From Archegozetes longisetosus (Eukaryota > Arthropoda > Arachnida > Sarcoptiformes > Trhypochthoniidae), in NCBI GenBank assembly GCA_018873245.2, contig JAEMBT020000002.1:8530001-8594000 (forward strand): a stretch of 64,000 bases of DNA. The letters are read 5' to 3'. How positions within the stretch are numbered: the stretch's first letter is position 1; every line of letters begins with the position of its first letter. Below, piece by piece: positions 59,514-64,000 of this stretch. The position numbers and the translations under genes were made by a program. Below the pieces are notes generated by a model. It was given only the letters and a program-made list of their open reading frames with translations, was not told where the DNA came from and did no database searches.

Positions 59514-62500
59514 TATTGGTTTCGACTAAAGTCTTGCGTAAATGAATTTTTCGTCAAATATATTGTAATAAAGAATTAAAATTGAATTTAAAATTAAATA
59601 TAGTTAACACTAATTTGTGTTCAGTTCAATTTTTGTAGAAGTAGTTTCTACTTTTCAGGTATTGTCTACCCCACGAATGTTCATAAATGACGTCTACTTA
59701 TAAAATGTAAACATTTGTATTGGATTTGAGCTCCCTTTCTTCATTGCTTATGAAAATCTTAGTTAAGCGTCTTTTAGTCAAAGAACAAGTTTTCAAATAA
59801 TAATTATTTAGCTGACTTTACATATAATGTTCAAATCTTTTTATAACTTCACTACAAGATCATAGCTATGAATATCAATTCAATTGCAATCTTCTTAAAA
59901 TTAGACCTCAAAGAGAATCTATATTTGCAAAAAGTGATCGCAAGTTTGAATCAAGTTTTATCGAAAGATTCACAAGATATGAATGAGATGAATAGAAAAT
60001 GGTTATGATCAATTACATCTTCAAATCAAATCTGGAACAGTGATGATTGCTGAAGCAATTTTTGATCAATTTACTTACACTGTGACAACTAATTTCATAA
60101 TATGGAAAAGTTGTTAGTAGACCTTTCATTTGAAAAACCCTATTTTTTCATCAATACGTTTCATTAAATCACTCTAATCATTAAAATGTGAGCTTTATTG
60201 AAACAAAGAAATAAAAGAAGCAAAACTACAAATTAAATTAACATATCATACGAACTCGAACTAATTCGACTTTTCTAATCAAAACAGTGGTCGTGAAAAT
60301 GAATTGTTATAGTAGAAAGAATTACATGAAAGTCCTTTATTGTAAATCACTTGAGATTCCGTATAATCAATAACTTTGTTTCGAACAAATCGAAAATAAT
60401 TAAATAACTGATATGCAAAACCAATTGTTTACTTTACAAACTTATTGCTATCTATGTGCCGTATTTTGTAATTTGAAAAACAAGATCTTTTGCGTCACTT
60501 CAAACTTGTCAGTTAACAATGAATCCTACAATTCCTCAAAACTTAGTTTTATTTCAGAAATTCATTTACAGAAAGTTCAAAAGGCCTGAGCAACTAACTG
60601 AATGGAAACTTTACGCATAACTAGAAAATGAACAGATTTTGTTGTTATCACTTAGAAAATTAGAGCACAGCTAAAAGATTAGCAGTTTAACTGAACTTAA
60701 GAAATGAATAGAGCAATTTTGAAAATGTGATAGAGAAATGATTTTAAACTAAGTTAATTGAAATAAGAGAAAACTTGGTGATACCCTATAAGTGTATGTT
60801 ATAACAAATATATGTGCACTAATAGTGGGAAAGGGACGCAACACTAACACAAACGACAGTCAGTGACGTATTAAATATTTCGTCATTCAGTGATGGCTAT
60901 TATGTGTGTAAACAACAAAAAATGCTTACAATTATAGTTTAACAATAAAAACAATTTGTGCTCAAACTAAAAAGGTAATTAAGAGTGAAAGATAGAAATT
61001 GAGAATGAGAAATAAATATAGAGTTAATATAAGTGATGAGAGTATAAATTGAAGATGGACAAAATATAAATTAGTATATAAATATAAGGATTTGGTCAAA
61101 ACGGTTATAATGATTTGCTTATTTCGATATATCGTTTCTAAATCCAAGGTTAGCGCTGCGAAATGCATATCTCTATTTCATTTCTATACTTAATTCAATT
61201 CATTTTGTTTACATTTCTTTTTATATTATATTAGTTAAATGTCAGTTTAATATTAGTTTTATATTAGATTTATATTAGATTTATATTAATATTTATACTG
61301 TTATTTGTATTATTATTAATTTTCTGATATAGTTATGCTTAAAGTGTTTAAAAATAATATGATTGAATGTTTAATACAAATGTAAAGCAAAGTTGCACTA
61401 TTTGTTAAGCAAACGATGCAATAAATAGTTATAGTTATATGGAAAGTAAAATTAAAGTGACCCTTCCAAGCAATAGTAATTGAATATAAAGTGTAATGTT
61501 TACTAAACAACGTCGCGTTAAACCATATAGTTATTACAAGTATTAATGGTGTTGTATAAAGAGTCGCAAATAATTGAATTATCCAATAACACAGATAGAT
61601 AGGAAAATAAACATAAAATCAGATAAGAATTGAAAATATATCTCCAACTAAATGTTTAATAATTGAAGTATATGTTAAACTATATGTTCAATAATATGAG
61701 CTAAACGTTGGCTCAGTTTTCACTTAACTCAAAGCAATATCAGATTAAAATATACGTTAACCTAAATTAATATGTGTTTAAACACTTGTATTTGTAGACT
61801 TAATACGATACTAAACGAGTTGAATGATTTTTCGAGATCTTTCAATAACTATTGTGTTATCAAAAGAAAAATAAAACAGAATAAGTCGTTTGTTAGTTAT
61901 TGTAATGATTACTTGGATAAAACTTGACTGCAACATATTTTAGGCGAATTAATTAGAAATATTTTCAATTAATGGACAACACAATCTCATATTTAGGTGT
62001 TGGGCCTTAAGCTTAATGACAAACTTGTCAGTAAACTTAGTTCATTGAGCCTCAATAAAAGCCTGGATAAGTAAGAATAAAGCGTTTTATGGTACAAAAA
62101 TAGTTTAATACTGTTTCCAAGTTTATATTTGGGTTGGAATAGTGATAATAACTCGACTAGTTTAGTACTCTTACTTTTAATAAATATTTCCGTTTCGTGT
62201 TTGCTAAAAGATCAGTTTAGATTTGATAACGCTTAGTTTCATAGTAAGTGTTGCTGTTTTATGTTAAGCTCATTTTTCGTGTTCCCTTCCACAACATTTG
62301 CATACTATGAGTCTTGTGCTCTAAATTCATTTTATTCATAGCTTAATGAGATTATAAAGACGCAAACAGTTATAGATTATTATAATAGTAGTTAGTATTT
62401 AGTTGGATAGCATTTTTGGTTCATTAATCAAATTGTCATGAGTTATAATGATAGTCAATTGGATTAGGACTGAAAATTAGATTATGTTGGGTTATAATAT

Positions 62501-64000
62501 ATGTAATATTAATCATCGAACTCATTACTTTTTGTTTAAAAATATTTCAACATATCTAATCTGTATTCGTATACCTCAGCTCGAAATCTTACTCTTTAAT
62601 TAGTTTTTGCTGTTAATATCTACCTTTTATTGAGTATTGTTTATGAATTTTATTGTGATTTTCTTTAAAAGCCTATATGTTATCATAAGAGATGCATACT
62701 TTAGCGATAAATATAAAGTATTCATACTTAAGAGCAATAGTAGAATAATTCTAATTATTATTGGAGTTGAAAATATGCGAGTATTAAATAGACATTAGAA
62801 CTAGTGTGCGAAACATACTATAAATAGATATTTAAACTCATTAAATCACTCTATGCATTCATAACTTAAAATATAACAGATCCCCAACTAATCAATATGT
62901 AAACATATTACTTGATCTAAATCTTTAGGTCCAATCATTATTATTGGCATATCTTATTTGAACAACTTATCTATGATTAAATATGATTAAATACTCGACC
63001 AATTCATTAACATGTTGACATTCAAAATGAACCATAAGTCTGTTTAATAATTGGATTTAACTAGATTTGCTACTAATTGTCTAATAAACTGACTAATAGA
63101 TTGTTTAATTAGCAAATAAGCAAAATAAATGCTTAGAGTTGGAATTGTTATCTACAGAGTTTAGATCTGTTGACTTGCTAATGAACTGAACCTTGTACTC
63201 TCAGTAACTCAAGAGTAATAAATCTTATCAATTTAGACTTATTCAGATATCTATTTTTTTTGTATTAACTGATTTCCTTTATTAAAATTTCAATCTTATG
63301 TCTTGTGTTATATGACATAAAGATTGACTAGTTTTGGGCAGCAAAACTTAACCAAAGCTTAAGTTATGAAAAAATATAAACCGCTATCGAAAATAATTAA
63401 GCCTCAATTTGTTGATCTGAAACATCCAATAATGTAAGTAAAGCATAGTATTGTTTTCCAGTTCTTTTCATCAGATTTGACATTTTCAAGCGTTTGCTAT
63501 TCGCATATTTTGTAAGGAAATAGTTTTATTATTCTCATGTTACAACTAATTATTAGCGGGATGCAAAATTCTTGCAAGTCAAACAACTACACAGTATCTA
63601 AATGAACATATCAATAGTTAAATCGGTCACATCTACTTTGCCCACATATTTTAGTGAATGTATTTTTGAACTGTTGATACCGAGTCAAACTACTAAACAG
63701 AGTTAAACTGCACTACATTTTAAGTTAAAGATGTAGAGTTCTCAAGTGATTTTCTCAAATAATTGCCCTTGCCATCTATCATTGGATTTTGTGCAGAACG
63801 TTACTTACAGTTGAAAACTTAATAATGGTTGATAGAACCAAGAAAAAGATTGCTGTTGTTTCAACTTGCATATCGTGTGTATAAGTTAGTTTCAAAATTA
63901 GATTTTTAGTTTTCTTATCTTACTATATTGAATACAAAATAAGTTCCTTAATATCTCATACATTATGGTCTGATGACTTAGCATCGCTTTTGGTTGCTAT
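59514..64000. other. 4.5 kb without a recognisable gene
   Basis: Very AT-rich sequence (TTAATATTAGATTTATATTAGATT-like tracts around 61240-61320) with only short, low-complexity open frames on either strand. It contains the ARMC8 promoter at its left edge. I see no exon with family signal, no RNA gene and no bounded transposon; it could be intergenic DNA, a long intron or the UTR of a gene beyond the window. Confidence 0.5.

Noticed and set aside
60962..61510. Two short minus-strand frames near the right end
   Set aside because: Leu/Tyr/Ile/Thr-rich translations of AT-rich sequence; no domain, and nothing to join them to.

Overview
The window is nuclear DNA from an animal, most likely an arthropod and plausibly a mite or related chelicerate. 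The reasons are about 70% A+T by eye, GT-AG introns that are mostly 50-100 nt, CAAAATG-like start contexts, and a full-length SMRTER/NCoR co-repressor gene. The placement inside arthropods is inference. Nothing bacterial, organellar or viral was recognised.

Layout, left to right. UNC119 (-, 1019-2709) and the 3' half of MKS1 (-, 3535-4767) are two cilium-related genes in tandem. A repeat-bearing spacer follows. SMRTER/NCoR (+, 9376-21737, 9 exons, 2845 aa) converges on the chaperonin subunit CCT6 (-, 22404-24667). RNF34-like (+, 26902-28868) converges with 48 bp to spare on a PF12044-type zinc metallopeptidase (-, 28917-30288). The stop codon of a UPF0545/C22orf39-like gene (-, 30311-30918) lies only 22 bp upstream of the metallopeptidase start. 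Next come a large disordered protein gene (+, 32981-36131), an Arg-rich protamine-like single-exon gene (+, 37823-38095), a Lys/Glu-rich single-exon gene (-, 38618-39004) and a secreted/type I membrane protein with hemopexin-like repeats (+, 39534-40678). A repeat island at 41-43.6 kb contains a broken copy of the last exon of that membrane gene. After it lie NADPH-cytochrome P450 reductase (-, 44305-46760), acetoacetyl-CoA synthetase (-, 48864-53438), CNPPD1 (+, 55531-56790) and ARMC8 (-, 56924-59513). The last 4.5 kb hold no recognisable gene.

Exon models were built by hand from splice sites, reading phase and remembered family sequence. In most genes every exon junction closes in phase and the total length matches the family. 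Three genes (MKS1, the disordered protein, POR) each need one extra base beside a short homopolymer to restore frame, which points to residual assembly indels.

The genes do not form one pathway. The more unusual items are the near-touching UPF0545/metallopeptidase pair, the in-frame duplicated C-terminal tail beyond the SMRTER stop, the protamine-like gene with its neighbour, the hemopexin-like membrane protein with a duplicated membrane exon destroyed by a foldback element, and several small non-autonomous transposon families.
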